Below are positions 12,601 through 23,869 of a DNA stretch of 64,000 nucleotides, piece after piece. The first letter of the stretch is position 1; every line of letters begins with the position of its first letter. A program made the translations under genes and the position numbers. Under the pieces are notes generated by a model. The model searched no databases. It had not been told where the DNA came from and saw only the letters and a program-made list of their open reading frames with translations. The DNA comes from Linum tenue (taxonomy: Eukaryota; Streptophyta; Magnoliopsida; Malpighiales; Linaceae). The DNA lies in assembly GCA_946122785.1 (NCBI GenBank), contig CAMGYJ010000011.1:55602449-55666448 (forward strand). The letters are read 5' to 3'.

Positions 12601-15181
12601 TGAGTTCCTGGTGCAGCAATACGAGCATGAGATCCCTGAAAATGATCAACGAGGGTGAGATATTGTATTGGAAGAAGAAGAAGAAGAAGAGTTAGAAGGA
12701 TCAAAATAAAAGGTCGACAGAGGCCACAAACCAGGGCTAGTTCTAAGCCTCCTCCCAATGCCAATCCTTGCAGAGCAGCAACAACAGGTTTCTTGCATTC
12801 TGCAAAACAGTATTTAACAAACTGTTACAAAATGTCACCGGCAGGAAAACCCAGAAATTGTTCAATGGAGACTAGAGCACAAACCTTCAATTGTGTTGAC
12901 AACGAGATCAACAGAAACACCATCCATAAACGAAACATCCCCTGCATTACCAAATAGCAGGAATTGGTGAACACTGATACACGTACACATTGGTCATCAC
13001 TCATCGATCGATTCTACACGGTCGAACGTCACGAGTTTAAGCACAAAATACTTGGTATGCATGTTAGTGAATACCGGTTCGATGAACATTCTGTATCACG
13101 TTGATGTCAAACCCGCCGGAAAATTTGCCGTCCTTGCCTATAATCAGAAAGGAAGAGTTTGTCAAACAAAATGAGCACTAAGGTCTAAGTACAACCACGA
13201 GCTAGTTAAATTCTGTTACAATTCTTCATATAAAAATCATTAGTAGATCGAGTTGTTGGTTGATTGATCTACATGAAAACATCAAATCAACTTAAGAATG
13301 TTTCTTCAACTTTAAGTTTAGAGACCTCAAAGGTTAACTGTAACTTTTTTTTCATGATGGAATGAATCATGTCAGATGGTCAAACGTTCAATTTAGGTAA
13401 CGGAAGGAAAATATAACACAAGGATGAGTTTGAGAATCATTGTCTTTTTAGTTACGTGAAATACAAATATGTATTATGTAAGAGTTAGGAGACCTCAAAT
13501 TTGTTCATGCAGGTAATATTTAAACCATTAATGTTAATATAAGCAAGACTTCCATAATAAATTAACACTTTTAAGTAGCAACAGGAGTACGTGAAAAATC
13601 AGACTACCAAGGAAGCTTATTAATCAAGATAGACATATATATATAGTCACCAGTTAGAACGATAGCCTTGACATCGTTACGTTGGGTGGCCTCGTCGAAC
13701 TTCTCCCGCAATCCATTGATTACTGCGCCACCACAAAATCCAAGTAAGTAATCAGTAGGCAACACAGATACAATATGTTTTAAGATCCATACCGCATGTT
13801 TGAACTCGAAAAATTAGTAAATTATGGTTCAACATTTAACTGTTATAGAACCCTTGATACAACCGTTCATGTGCTATAGCATAAAAGACATATAACACAC
13901 TAATTTAGAACTAAATTTATCATCCACCATAAACAATTTCAAATTCATATAATCTAAAAAAAAAAAATTTAACAAACAATTCAAACTATCTCGCTAAAGA
14001 AATCAATTCAAGATAGTAATTTTGGTGGCAATAGGTAGTAGTCACTAGTGAGCATATAAAACTGACAAGGAGGCTGAGAAATCAAAGAAAAGAAAGCATA
14101 AATAAAATCATTAATTCAAGTTGGATGATATTAGTTTACGTCAAATTTTGTTTCGTAATTTTTTTTTGTGTGGTTAAAGTAGTGAACTAATAGACCCGCC
14201 AAATCAGAGTGTGGTTCATCTGGTTTCATGTCAAAGCATCAAAAAAATGTTCGGTCCATTTCCTAACCGCCAAATCAAACGAACCGAACTACTATTTACA
14301 ACTGATTTAGTGGTTCTATTAATCCATTCGGTGATCCAGTTCGGTTCTTATAACTAGGGCCGCAATGAGCAGAGCTACTCGCGAGCAACTTGAGGCTCGA
14401 ATCGGGAAAAACTCGTTCGAAACTCAACTCGTTTACTAACGATCCAAGCTTGAGTTTAGCTTTGTTCAGCTCACGAACTAGCTCGCGACTCGGTGGCTTG
14501 TTGAGCTCAACTCGTGATTTGACTCATTTAGAGCTCATGAGATGTCTCAACATTGTGGTTTGAGGGCCAACTTGATCACCGACTTATGGACGATCGATCT
14601 AATTCGGACTTTCATAATTCATGGGATTGTTAAATTATATATATCACATCACGTGAAGTTTAACATGTTGAACATATATATATAAGAAAATATGCCTTAT
14701 TTTTTAATTCTATAAAGAAATTATGTACAAAATTGTTTCGATACTATGACATAACATGATTTGAACCAGTTGAAATTTATTAACTAAACAATATGACACC
14801 TACAAATTATAAAATAAGATTAATTCATGTTGAACGTTTGATTTTTGTTTTTGTCGTCACATCAATAACATGTACGTACCATACACGACATACAAAATGA
14901 ATGTATCAAATACGATTTAGGAAATTTGGTACACAAGCCTAGCTCGAACTCGACTCAGCTCGTTAATAAATGGCTCGAGCTCGAGCTCAGCTCATTTGTT
15001 AACGAGTCAAGCTCAACCTGGAGTAAAACTCGGCTCAGCTCGGCTCATTTGCAACCCTACCGTTATAACAATCATAAAACCCGCCATCATGCATGCACGC
15101 ACGAAACCTCCAATCTTACGTATCGCCGGTAATCAGTACGTGGCTGCAGGAAAATGGAGGATGAATGCAAATGCACGTAAC

Positions 15182-15215
<34 letters not shown>

Positions 15216-15514
15216 CATGAGATGCATTATATTTATATACATAGTTACGTACTTTGAACAGCTAAAGCGTTAACCGGAGGGTTAGAGATTTTGACCACCG
15301 CCACGCCGTCGTCCCCGACCTCCATAGAGACGTGAGGCGGCTGCTTCCCCATGGCCGCCGCCGGCCTGCTGCTGCCGGCAGCTGAAGCTACCACAATTCT
15401 GACCCTGAGACGACGTCCCCGGGGAGGGAGAGGCGGGCGATGAGAAAGGAGGACGGTGGACGTCGGAGGGAGCCCGCATAGTGTAAACGCCGAGATACTC
15501 GCCGCCGGCAACAT
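9657..15514 (-). CDS. AIM1: AIM1-like multifunctional protein, copy 2, with leader and without PTS1
   Basis: Sixteen exons: first from 15514 (or 15352) to 15253, then 13651-13722, 13075-13137, 12885-12941, 12732-12799, 12554-12635, 12376-12431, 11945-12247, 11451-11834, 11175-11338, 10823-11077, 10605-10729, 10385-10506, 10128-10276, 9824-9962, 9657-9686. All join in phase. Enoyl-CoA hydratase ([27 protein letters not shown]) and dehydrogenase motifs ([21 protein letters not shown]) are kept, so the enzyme looks functional. Three oddities stand out. Exon 11451-11834 fuses three copy 1 exons. The final exon reads SAPAPSPSS then TGA, so no SRL/SKL. The first ATG after the TATA box (15514) adds 54 residues, rich in Arg/Ser/Ala/Pro with no Asp or Glu, before the family start [13 protein letters not shown] at 15352. 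Length is 722 residues from 15352 or 776 from 15514. Intron 1 is 1.5 kb and carries a transposon. Enzyme identity is sure; location is open. Confidence 0.88.
12665..12694. repeat. GAA-rich microsatellite in AIM1 copy 2 intron
   Basis: A short GAAGAAGAAGAAGAAGA run lies between the exons at 12554-12635 and 12732-12799. It has no coding effect. Confidence 0.7.
14355..15060. mobile_element. Non-autonomous hAT-like element in AIM1 copy 2 intron 1
   Basis: The ends are inverted: left TAGGGCCGCAATGAGC, right (reverse complement) TAGGGTTGCAAATGAGC. Inside, both ends are dense in GAGCTCG/ACTCG motifs, typical of plant hAT-derived repeats. TTATAAC occurs next to both ends (14348-14354 and 15063-15069), but two extra bases separate it from the right end, so the target-site duplication is uncertain. 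There is no transposase frame. Confidence 0.6.
15182..15214. repeat. (GA)n microsatellite
   Basis: A GA run of about 15 units sits in intron 1 of AIM1 copy 2, 40 bp inside the splice donor side. A shorter GA run lies in the matching place in copy 1 intron 1 (about 7865-7879). Confidence 0.85.
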
Positions 15515-15578
15515 GGTCGATGAGAAGAAAAAGAATAGAATGCAGATTTCCGGTAGAAGGGTTTTCTCCAGTAATCTC

Positions 15579-15587
15579 ATTATATAG
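15579..15587 (-). promoter_or_regulatory. TATA box of AIM1 copy 2
   Basis: CTATATAAT on the minus strand. A start site 25-35 bp downstream would fall near 15550, below the ATG at 15578-15580 and above the ATG at 15512-15514. The latter, in context ACCATGT, is then the first ATG in the message. Confidence 0.55.
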
Positions 15588-16543
15588 AGAACCTAACAGC
15601 CGGCTAATCTAGTAGTTTAGTGGCGTGGTTATTGCTCATTGATTTTCTCTGAATTCTTCACATACCATGCGCCTGTTATTTATTTTTCTTCGTCGAACAA
15701 ACCTCTGCAATTTTCGCGTCGGACGTATGTATCGTAACCAAATTGTTAGTTCGGTTTGGGCTTTGAGACCCACCAACTTTTTTTTTTTTTGGGTATTGTT
15801 GGTTTGTTTATTAAGTGCGTTAAAGCATACCACATGTCATTAAAAAACCTAGGATGCGTGTTCATTAATGATTAATCAAATCATGTAAATCAGTGAAGTT
15901 AGTAAGCTACTAATCCACTCCCTTATTTGTTATTCCCCGTCTGTGTTCCCGCGTTTTCCCTCCACGAGTTTGGAGGACAAAGCATGCTTGAAGTAGTTTT
16001 TGTCAAAAAATTGAGTTGGTCCTATAATACTAGAGTTGTGGTGGAGAGAAGTTTTGGAATTGGATTTTGTAACATTTTACTTGCATGATCTCTCGAAAAG
16101 AAGTCACATGAGTTTGAATATGCACAACCCTGCCATTGTAAGATTTGAGTGATAAAAGCAAGAACACTTTGATTTAACGTGGTTCTTCCTCACTGTATGT
16201 GAGTTTTACATTCATGGAAAATGTCTGAGATTTGTTTATTACGTTATGCAGCCAATTTCCTTACATACATAAGTATGAGAAATTCGACTAGTGCATGAAT
16301 AAATTGACTCAGGATGTTCACACCATAGGGTATATGAGGATGTGTGATAGTATAGTAGAGTATTCGTCTTACCAGACAACAATACGAAGACGAATCAACC
16401 AAAACAACTTCATTGGGTCAAGTCAGTTGACCATTATGCTCGATGGGAAAAAGCAATTGGACGAGAGCCCTGTACCACCACCATCCTCCAGAATTAATTT
16501 CCACAAGTAGTATTTACGTTGACTTAGAACAATTCATGAGAGG

Positions 16544-16965
16544 CCAACAAAATAACAAAGAATTTCCAAGATCCTTAATGTTGAACCGATTATTGAGAAA
16601 TTGCTTAACTCTTGTCATAAAAGCTAGCTCCCTGCTAGTTAGAAGTACGTCATCAATGTAAATGAGCGCTACAACAAATGTGCTCCCCATTTAATTGTAG
16701 AGAAACAAGGAGTGATTAGTCGGCGAAGGTCGAAACCCATACTCGAACAATGCAATTGTAATGTTTTTATAACACTTATGGAACGCCTGTTAAAGATCGT
16801 AAGACTTGTGAAGATGACATACCATCGTGTCATCAAGGGCACGAAAACCTTGTAGAATCTCCATATAAACTTCCTCTTATACATCAATGTGAATAAATGC
16901 ATTGTTGACATCTAATTGATGAAGAAATCAACCTCGACTACCAACTACATCACAAAATAAGACTA
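16544..16965 (-). pseudogene. Ty1/copia reverse transcriptase fragment, broken
   Basis: One minus-strand frame reads LHQLDVNNAFIHIDV, stop, EEVYMEILQGF, then LFEYGFRPSPTNHSLFLYN, stop, and ends with VVALIYIDDVLLTSR and NNRFNIKDLGNSLLF. These match the order of conserved copia RT blocks, including the YxDD active-site motif. Three in-frame stops show that it is dead. Integrase and LTRs are not clearly recognised nearby. Confidence 0.8.
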
Positions 16966-17414
16966 GTGACCAATTTCGTGACCGGACTTTGTTGGCTAAG
17001 CAATGTTGGGGAATCATGAACCATCCAGACTCGCTCCTAATAGAATTCTTAAGCGGAGGTATTTTAAACAAGGTTCATTTTGTTGTTGTATAGGTACGAC
17101 AACACAATAAAGAACATGGGTGTGAGCCTTGATGGTTTGTATATATGTTGGCCTTCATGTGCCAATATCACTCTCGTATTGCATTTCTTCTTCCGGATGG
17201 TTGAGTGGTTCGTAAAACTACACAAATAGGTCATTAATATGCTTAGCAATGTATCATCCCAAAAAGATCGCCAAGTACATGGAGCCTTGGAAGAAAATGT
17301 CCATCTTTCATATGGTGGCTTTGTGCAACCAAAGAGATGACATATTTGCAATAGATACTGAGGGGGGCCCACACAACAAAAAGAGGTTATGCTCAAACAT
17401 TCACATTTTATACT

Positions 17415-17720
17415 TCAGAGTCTGGATGGAAGAGGAGAATGCACTTGCGGTAAGTTTCAAGGAAGACACTTGTCTTGCTCTCATGTCTATGTCGTTGTAA
17501 AAAGCGTGCACATTGACCCACTTCGATTTGTTAGTCCATACTTCTAGACTCATTTAGTCACCAAGGTTTGGGATCACTCATTCGTGCCTTTAGCTCATGA
17601 AGCTTATTGGCTCAAGTACCATGGACAAGAAGTATTCCCTCATGAGCATAGGAAGCGCACCAATGATCGACCAAGAGTTTACATGATTCGAAATGAGATA
17701 GGTAGAACATAGAGACCACA
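17415..17720 (+). pseudogene. Mutator-like (MULE) transposase C-terminal fragment
   Basis: The plus frame reads GRGECTCGKFQGRHLSCSHV, a complete SWIM zinc finger (CxC...CxH), then VVVKSVHIDPLRFVSPYF and a stop. The same frame continues past it with VPLAHEAYWLKYHGQEVFP. This layout is typical of plant MuDR/FAR1-type transposase tails. The catalytic core is absent. Confidence 0.75.
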
Positions 17721-18470
17721 ACGAGTTCGAAGCGCACCAAAGGTTGATCTAATCAATATGTACTTGTATTATTGTATCTTAATTAATATAATAACCTATT
17801 GAAATTTATTTTCAAGTTCAGTAGCAATAAGTGTTCGAATTTTAAAACTTTTATTAGGGTTTAGGCAATGACCTCGGTCCGTTGAAGCGATCTACGAAAA
17901 CTGCTGCAAAGTCGAGTGAACTAATATATAGTTCGCTCCCCACTGTAGCGAGCAAGCTTGATCGCTGCATACTTTGCTCGTCACCGCAGAGAACAAGTTT
18001 GATAGCGGCTCTCTACCACAAACTACTGCATAATTCGCTCCTCACGGCAACAAACAACCTTAATCACTGCTCACTTCCGTTAGCCAAGTTTTTGTTCGCT
18101 GGTCTACCAAGCGAGCCAGACAAATGTTTGTATTTTGGGAAATTTTATACCATTGTTTTATTGTGCAAATAAAAACATAGTATCTTTTGTATTTCGAAAA
18201 ATAATCGATTTTAAACCGGTTTTTCTTTACATACCCGACCTATCCCATCCGGTTTAAGAACATAGATAGAGAATGAAGTTATGGGTAGACCGACTAACGA
18301 GTAACGAGCCTAGGGGCTTTGACCAACTAAACAAGCTGGACTCTGGAAGCCAAGTTGAAGGGCCTTTCTGTACTTTCCCACCTTAGAGGCTGGTTCTGGA
18401 CTTCGGGTTATCTTTCTCACCTTACCTTACCCGCATCAACGAGCCAGAGAAGCTTTGGCTAACGGCCACA

Positions 18471-21400
18471 ATGGCCTGCTGCTCAACTGTTAAGTTCAAC
18501 CCTCTGCAACAAAACCAGCACCTCCTCTTCGCCACTCTTTCTCACTACAAGCTCCCATGCAGCCGTCCCGAAGCCCAATTCCGCTGTTCTCCTCAGATTC
18601 ACGCTTTCTCCAAAGCCAAGCGCACAACTTCTTTCAAAGCTAAATCCAGCGCACAAGCAAATTCGCCCGCCAGAAGCTGCGAAACTCGGAGGGGAACAGT
18701 GAATTCGAGAACTGCAAAGGGGGGAGATTCTGGGTTTTCAACTTCGGAGGATGCTGAGAAAAGGGTAGAGAATCATTCTGTGAAAGGACTCGTCAGTTTG
18801 TTGCTGGAAAGAACTGACAGCAAACATGGGAAGGGTGAGAATGCGAGGAAATACAAACAAGATACCGTTTCAGGGGCTTCGGCCGCGAGGTCTGGTGATG
18901 AGAATGGAAGTGGGAAGAGGGTAATAGCTGGTGAGGAAAGCCGAGCGTCTGAAAATGGTGGATTGGATAAGAAGAAGACGAAGAAAACTGAGGGCGAGAA
19001 AACAGGGAAAGCGTCTAATAAGAAGAGCAAGGCCGGTTTCCCTGATATTCAGATGCGCCTCGAGTTCGACATGTGCTCGAAGAGAGGAGACGTAATGCGC
19101 GCGATTGAATTGTATGATTGGGCACAGAGGGAAGGAATCTCCATGGGGCAGTATCAGTATTCTGTAATTTTGTATCTCTGTTCTTCTGCTGCAGTTGGAG
19201 TTGTTCAGCCAGCCAAGAGTGGGAATTCTGGTAGCCGCTCTTCAAATGCACGCAACTTGTTTGATGAAAGTCCTGACAGAAGTATTGAAGAGCCAAGTGA
19301 GGTGAAAGGTAAGGGCAGCAAAAGCACTGGCTCCACCGAGTTGGATGACAGGGAAAAACACTACAACCGGGGAATCCAGGTGAGTGAAGATCTCAGGAAG
19401 TATGCACTTAAGAGGGGATTGGAGATCTATGAAAAGATGCGTCTCCAGAATATCCCAATGAACGAATCAACCTTGACTGCTGTGGCTAGAATGGCTATGT
19501 CGATGGGCAATGGAGACATGGCCTTTGATATGGTGAAGCAGATGACACAGTTGGGGATAAACCCTAAACTGAGATCCTATGCCCCTGCTCTGTCTTCATT
19601 CTGTGAAATTGGAGATGTTGAGAAAGCCTTCTGCGTGGAAAAGCACATGTTGGAGCATGGTGTCTCTCCCGAAGCTCCAGAACTCGAGGCATTGTTGAGA
19701 GCAAGTGTGGAAGCTAGCAAAGGTGACAAGGTTTATTACTTGTTGCAGAAACTCAGAACTACTGTAAGGAGGGTCTCACCTTCCGCTGCTGATACAATAG
19801 TTAGATGGTTTGATAGCGCTGCAGCATCGAGAGTGGGGAAAAGGAAATGGAATGAAGTGGATATCAAAGAGGCAGTTGAAAATGGAGGTGGAGGTTGGCA
19901 TGGGCAGGGCTGGTTAGGGAAAGGAAAATGGAGAGTTTCTTTTACATCTATTGGACCAGATGCATCTTGTAGATGTTGTGGGGAGAAGTTGGCCACAATA
20001 GACCTTGATCCTGTTGAAACAGAGAATTTTGCTGAGTCAGTTGCTTCAATTGCTGTAAAGAGAGATAAAGACTCGAGCTTCATGAAGTTTAAAGTATGGA
20101 CCATGGCCAAGGATTTATCTGGGGAGTTATATGATACTTTTTTAATTGTGTTCTTAATCTCTTTATTCTTCTTTCGCAGAAATGGCTTGATTACTATGGA
20201 CCTTTTGAAGCAGTGATCGATGGAGCTAATGTTGGACTTTCTAACCAGACTAGATTCATGCCTTCCAAGGTAAGTTGTAGAGGTAGCAACTAAGACCGTA
20301 AAAAGGTAATTAATTTCTTCTAGGGTGATAACATGGTAGTTTCCGATCGATGGATTGTAGATAAACGCTGTTTTCAATGGGATACGCCAAAAGCTTCCAT
20401 CGAAGAAACGGCCACTCATTATATTGCACAATAGGCGCATCTCTGGACCAAAAATGGACCAACCAGTGAATAAGACGCTTGTAGAGAAGTGGAGAAACGC
20501 TGATGCACTCTTTGCAACCCCTACAGGATCCAATGACGATTGGTGAGATTATCGCCGCATCTAAGTGGAATCTAAACTGCTTGTTCTCATTTCTTATTTG
20601 AAAATTACTGGAAGTAATGAGCAATGAAGTACCAAAATGCGATGGATTATGAAACGTGCTTCAGGTACTGGTTGTATGCAGCTATAAAGTTCAAGTGCTT
20701 GTTAGTGACTAACGACGAGATGAGAGACCACACTTTCCAACTTCTAGGAAATGACTTCTTCCCCAAGTGGAAAGAGAGGCATCAAGTGAGGAATTTCTTA
20801 TCTTCTCAACTTTCTATTTTGGTGTCTCTCCTTTTGGTTGTTCCTAAATCTGTCCTTCCCTATGGAAAAAGGTGAGGTTTCGCTTCGATGAAACTGGTCC
20901 AATCTTCCACATGCCTCCACCTTACTCCGTTGTAATTCAGGTGAGACACCTTCTCTTTATGAAATGCTGCATTACCTAATTCACATGAACAAGAGAAGGA
21001 TGTGAAGTCGTAAGAATCTGGATAATTAGTGAATGCGTATTCCATGAAAACAGGAATCGGAGAAAGGCCACTGGCATGTACCTATTGCAGTGGATCAAGA
21101 TGAGGAATCAGAAAGAGCATGGTTGTGCATTACCCGTCCTAACTTATCTCCTGCTGGGCTAGCTTCCATTGACCACAAGCATGAAGGTAGTAACTCAGAA
21201 ATACGAGCCACTTCATCCATTCTATACATTTCCATCATTGTGTAGTCTTCTTGCATTCTCTTGATCTTATTTTACATCAACTAGGATCAACTATCCAATC
21301 TCGGGATAGGCCGAGACCAGCATTAGTCACCAGAAGCAACAGCAAAGATACACAGCACAACAACCATAGAGAAGTCCCCAAGAATCCCAAGAAGATCCGG

Positions 21401-21493
21401 TCAACATCTGGATTTCAAGACCATTCCACTGTTCTATCACAAATTGAGACTGCAGAGAAGCTAGGAAACTGTATAATCGACTTTCAGATATAG
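18471..21493 (+). CDS. PRORP1: PRORP1: protein-only RNase P, organellar type
   Basis: Seven exons: 18471-20093, 20180-20269, 20361-20542, 20665-20785, 20872-20940, 21054-21186, 21285-21493, giving 808 residues in phase. PRORP cleaves the 5' leader of precursor tRNAs in plastids and mitochondria. After a Ser/Arg-rich, transit-peptide-like N-terminus and a charged linker come PPR repeats (RLEFDMCSKRGDVMRAIELY; EIYEKMRLQNIPMNESTLTA; GNGDMAFDMVKQMTQLGINP). The zinc site is CRCC plus GHW and AWLC near the end. The NYN nuclease domain shows VIDGANVGL, GSNDDWYWLYAA and VTNDEMRDHTF, so the catalytic aspartates are present. It is far longer than Arabidopsis PRORP1 (572): there is a linker before the PPRs, an insert inside the PPR array, and a basic C-terminal tail of about 80 residues encoded mostly by the last exon. 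Confidence 0.93.
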
Positions 21494-22457
21494 CCGGTAA
21501 TAGTCACATAAAAAAGGGAAGAAAACCTCAGGTGGGGATCACTTCCTCTGGCCTGTGACCAATCATTGGATGGTTGTCAAATTATCATATCCCTCATAAT
21601 AAAACCACAATTTTGTATTCACCGATTTCTCATTCATTATTATTTCTTGTCGATCTTCTCTCATTCCACAACAGACCATGTGCTGCAACTACCTGAGTGA
21701 GTTTGATGCATTACTTCTGCAGAAAACTGCAGGCATTTGGAGCTATCTTCGTCACCTTCTTCCATTTAATATTTCGCCCATCGAATTCAGGGAAAATGGA
21801 ATCCCAAGTATATAATATTTGCATGATGAATATCAAAAGAATTTACTGGGAAGTCTGTTTGTTGACTGCCTTGACCATGTAACTATCACTCTAACTATAA
21901 TTAAGGAAGAATAGATATTCAGAATAAGTAACATGCTGCTTAATATCCATTCATGTGAATATTTGAAAAGCTTGTCTTTCTTTGCGTACAGATATCTGTC
22001 AGCAAAGGTTACTGACATGACCTTTTTGTTTCAGTTCTGAAGAAAGCAAAAAGGAAAGGAACAAAAGGTCACGGGTTGGCCAGCCCAAAAACAAAACGAA
22101 ACAGAATTTATTGTTCTCTTGTTAATAATTTCTGTTCTATGAATCCCACTTTAATGGCCTCTTGGTTTCTTGTTTGCTTTTGTTTCTGTTCTGTTACGTA
22201 ATCTAACGATTCTTTGCTTCAGAAACTCTATTATGATTTATGGGGACGTTCACGAGCTTCTGACTACACAGATTTCGCATCGGTCACCTCTGCCTCTGTT
22301 CCATCGTTTTCCCAGGAAACAAACAGAAACAGTACCATTACCAGCCCATCCTGTTTCTCTCTCTCTTTCTCCATTGTTCTTTTGAAACCGCAGATTAGGG
22401 AAGTCAGCCAAAGCCTTGGTAGTTGGTACCCTTTCCTTAGCTTTTTCCCAGCTGAAA
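21494..22457. other. Gap between PRORP1 and ABIL gene
   Basis: Presumed 3' UTR of PRORP1 and promoter/leader of the ABIL gene. A CT-rich stretch (CTCTCTCTTTCTCC) lies at about 22357-22372. No other gene is seen. Confidence 0.5.
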
Positions 22458-23869
22458 ATGGAGGGTTTAATCTCAAAAGAGTTATCCTTTAAAAAGGATT
22501 CACAGCAACAACCAGATCATCTTCAACCTTCTCAGTTCATCAAGTCCCTCCAAGTAATCACCCACATAGCAGGAAACTGGCCACTCTGAATTTCTTCCAT
22601 CTCTTGTGGGTTTCATTACTCCTCACATTTCATCTTCTGGGTTTGTGCAGGAACTCAAGGAGTTGCGTTCTCAGCTCCATCATGCAGCAGACTACTGGGA
22701 GAAAAGTTTCCTGAATGCCAAACAGAAGAAAAAGTCTGTCCCTTTTCTCCAAGGTTCCCCTGTTTTCCCCCCTCTGTCAAATATGAACCAAATGACTGAA
22801 CTGAACAACTGTTAACCTGTAGGGTTGTGGATAGCACAAAAGAGTACGTCTGCACTGCTGTGGTAGCTGTTGTGGATCACCTTGGCAGCGTTTCAACCAA
22901 TCTGAACACCATCGTTTCCGAAAAGGCCAGTAGCTTCTCTGATGCTGAACTCAGAATTGACACCCTGAAGCAAGTCAGTAGGAAGTTCTAGCAGCAACAA
23001 CCAACAACCTCAGTTTTTACTTCCTGAAGATCTGTTTTCCCTCTCCTAATCTCCCTTCGGTGGTATTTGGTTTGTGTATTTATGGTGGGTGCAGAGATTC
23101 CTTGCCTATGAACTGTATGCTCAGAAGGTTGCTCTGACTCGAACAAGATGGTGCTTTACCATCATCCCCAAATCACCCCGCCGCTATCTGTCCACACGTA
23201 AATTATCTCTATTTCCATCGTTTCACTACTTGTTTCTTCTTGTTCTAAAGAACGAATGCTTAACAATACCTGAGTTATTGACAATTTTCTTTTTTTGGCA
23301 TGGGGAACCTGCAGCTAATCTTGTCAGCGCAGAGAAAGAGAAATCGTCAGATGAGGACATCAGGTAACAAACAAAGACAAAGCAACAAGTTTCGAGTTTC
23401 AAGTTAGTATTGCATCTATCAGAAGTAAGAAAGAAGATAACAAACACATTTCCCACTCTGGTTTTCTTTGACAGGGATGCAAGCTCTGTGTCTGCCTGGG
23501 AAAAGAGCGACACCGAGTTGATATTCGAGGCAGAGGACTTGCCGCTTTTCCTCTACACCTACGCTCACAAGACCTCTCCGGCCGACGCGAACATCTCCGC
23601 GGTGGCAGTCCGGGACGCCGTCACGGTGTGCCGGAAAGGACAGGCACCCACGTTTCATTTCCAGGTATACCGAGAAATTCTCTGTTGGAATAGATGAGAG
23701 GGAAAACATTGTTATTCGTTTTCTTGAGTTGTGTAAGGTTTTTGGGTTGCAGCAGAGCGGTGTTCCTGAGCAGAAGAAGCATGGACGGAGGAGATTGTCG
23801 TCGGGTCGTAGTAGCGGCGATATAATGGCTCTGGTTCGCCGGAGCAAGCGAGGATTGGAAGGCTTGTGA
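22458..23869 (+). CDS. ABIL: ABIL (Abl-interactor-like) subunit of the SCAR/WAVE complex
   Basis: Seven exons: 22458-22553, 22651-22733, 22823-22973, 23095-23197, 23315-23363, 23475-23664, 23753-23869, giving 262 residues. The N-terminal block FIKSLQELKELRSQLHHAAD, followed by VVDSTKEYVCTAVVAVVDHL and ASSFSDAELRIDTLKQRFL, is the coiled-coil ABI homology region of plant ABIL proteins. The complex activates ARP2/3 and so drives actin nucleation at the plasma membrane. The C-terminus ends with a basic Ser/Arg stretch (KKHGRRRLSSGRSSG) and has no SH3 domain, as in other plant ABILs. The last acceptor offers a CAGCAG choice, so one Gln may be optional. Which ABIL subgroup this belongs to cannot be told without alignment. 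Confidence 0.88.

Larger units (their letters stand above)
15588..18470. other. Transposon-rich gap between AIM1 copy 2 and PRORP1
   Basis: The first part holds the copy 2 promoter. The rest carries a decayed Ty1/copia reverse transcriptase (about 16544-16965, minus), a Mutator transposase SWIM fragment (about 17415-17720, plus), and a stretch at 17880-18120 with repeated TTCGCTC/GCGAGCAAG motifs of unknown class. TTAACGTGGTTC near 16176 resembles sequence often found in copia LTR regions. The last 170 bases are the PRORP1 promoter. Confidence 0.55.

Noticed and set aside
15515..15580. ATG at 15580 as start of AIM1 copy 2
   Set aside because: It overlaps the TATA box, so it is probably not transcribed.
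20094..20179. Open frame continuing past PRORP1 exon 1 (VWTMAKDLSGEL...)
   Set aside because: It reads through a GT-AG intron; the next exon resumes with the conserved KWLDYYGPFEAV block.
19736..20533. 265-residue minus-strand open frame
   Set aside because: It lies opposite PRORP1 exons and has no domain similarity; an antisense shadow.
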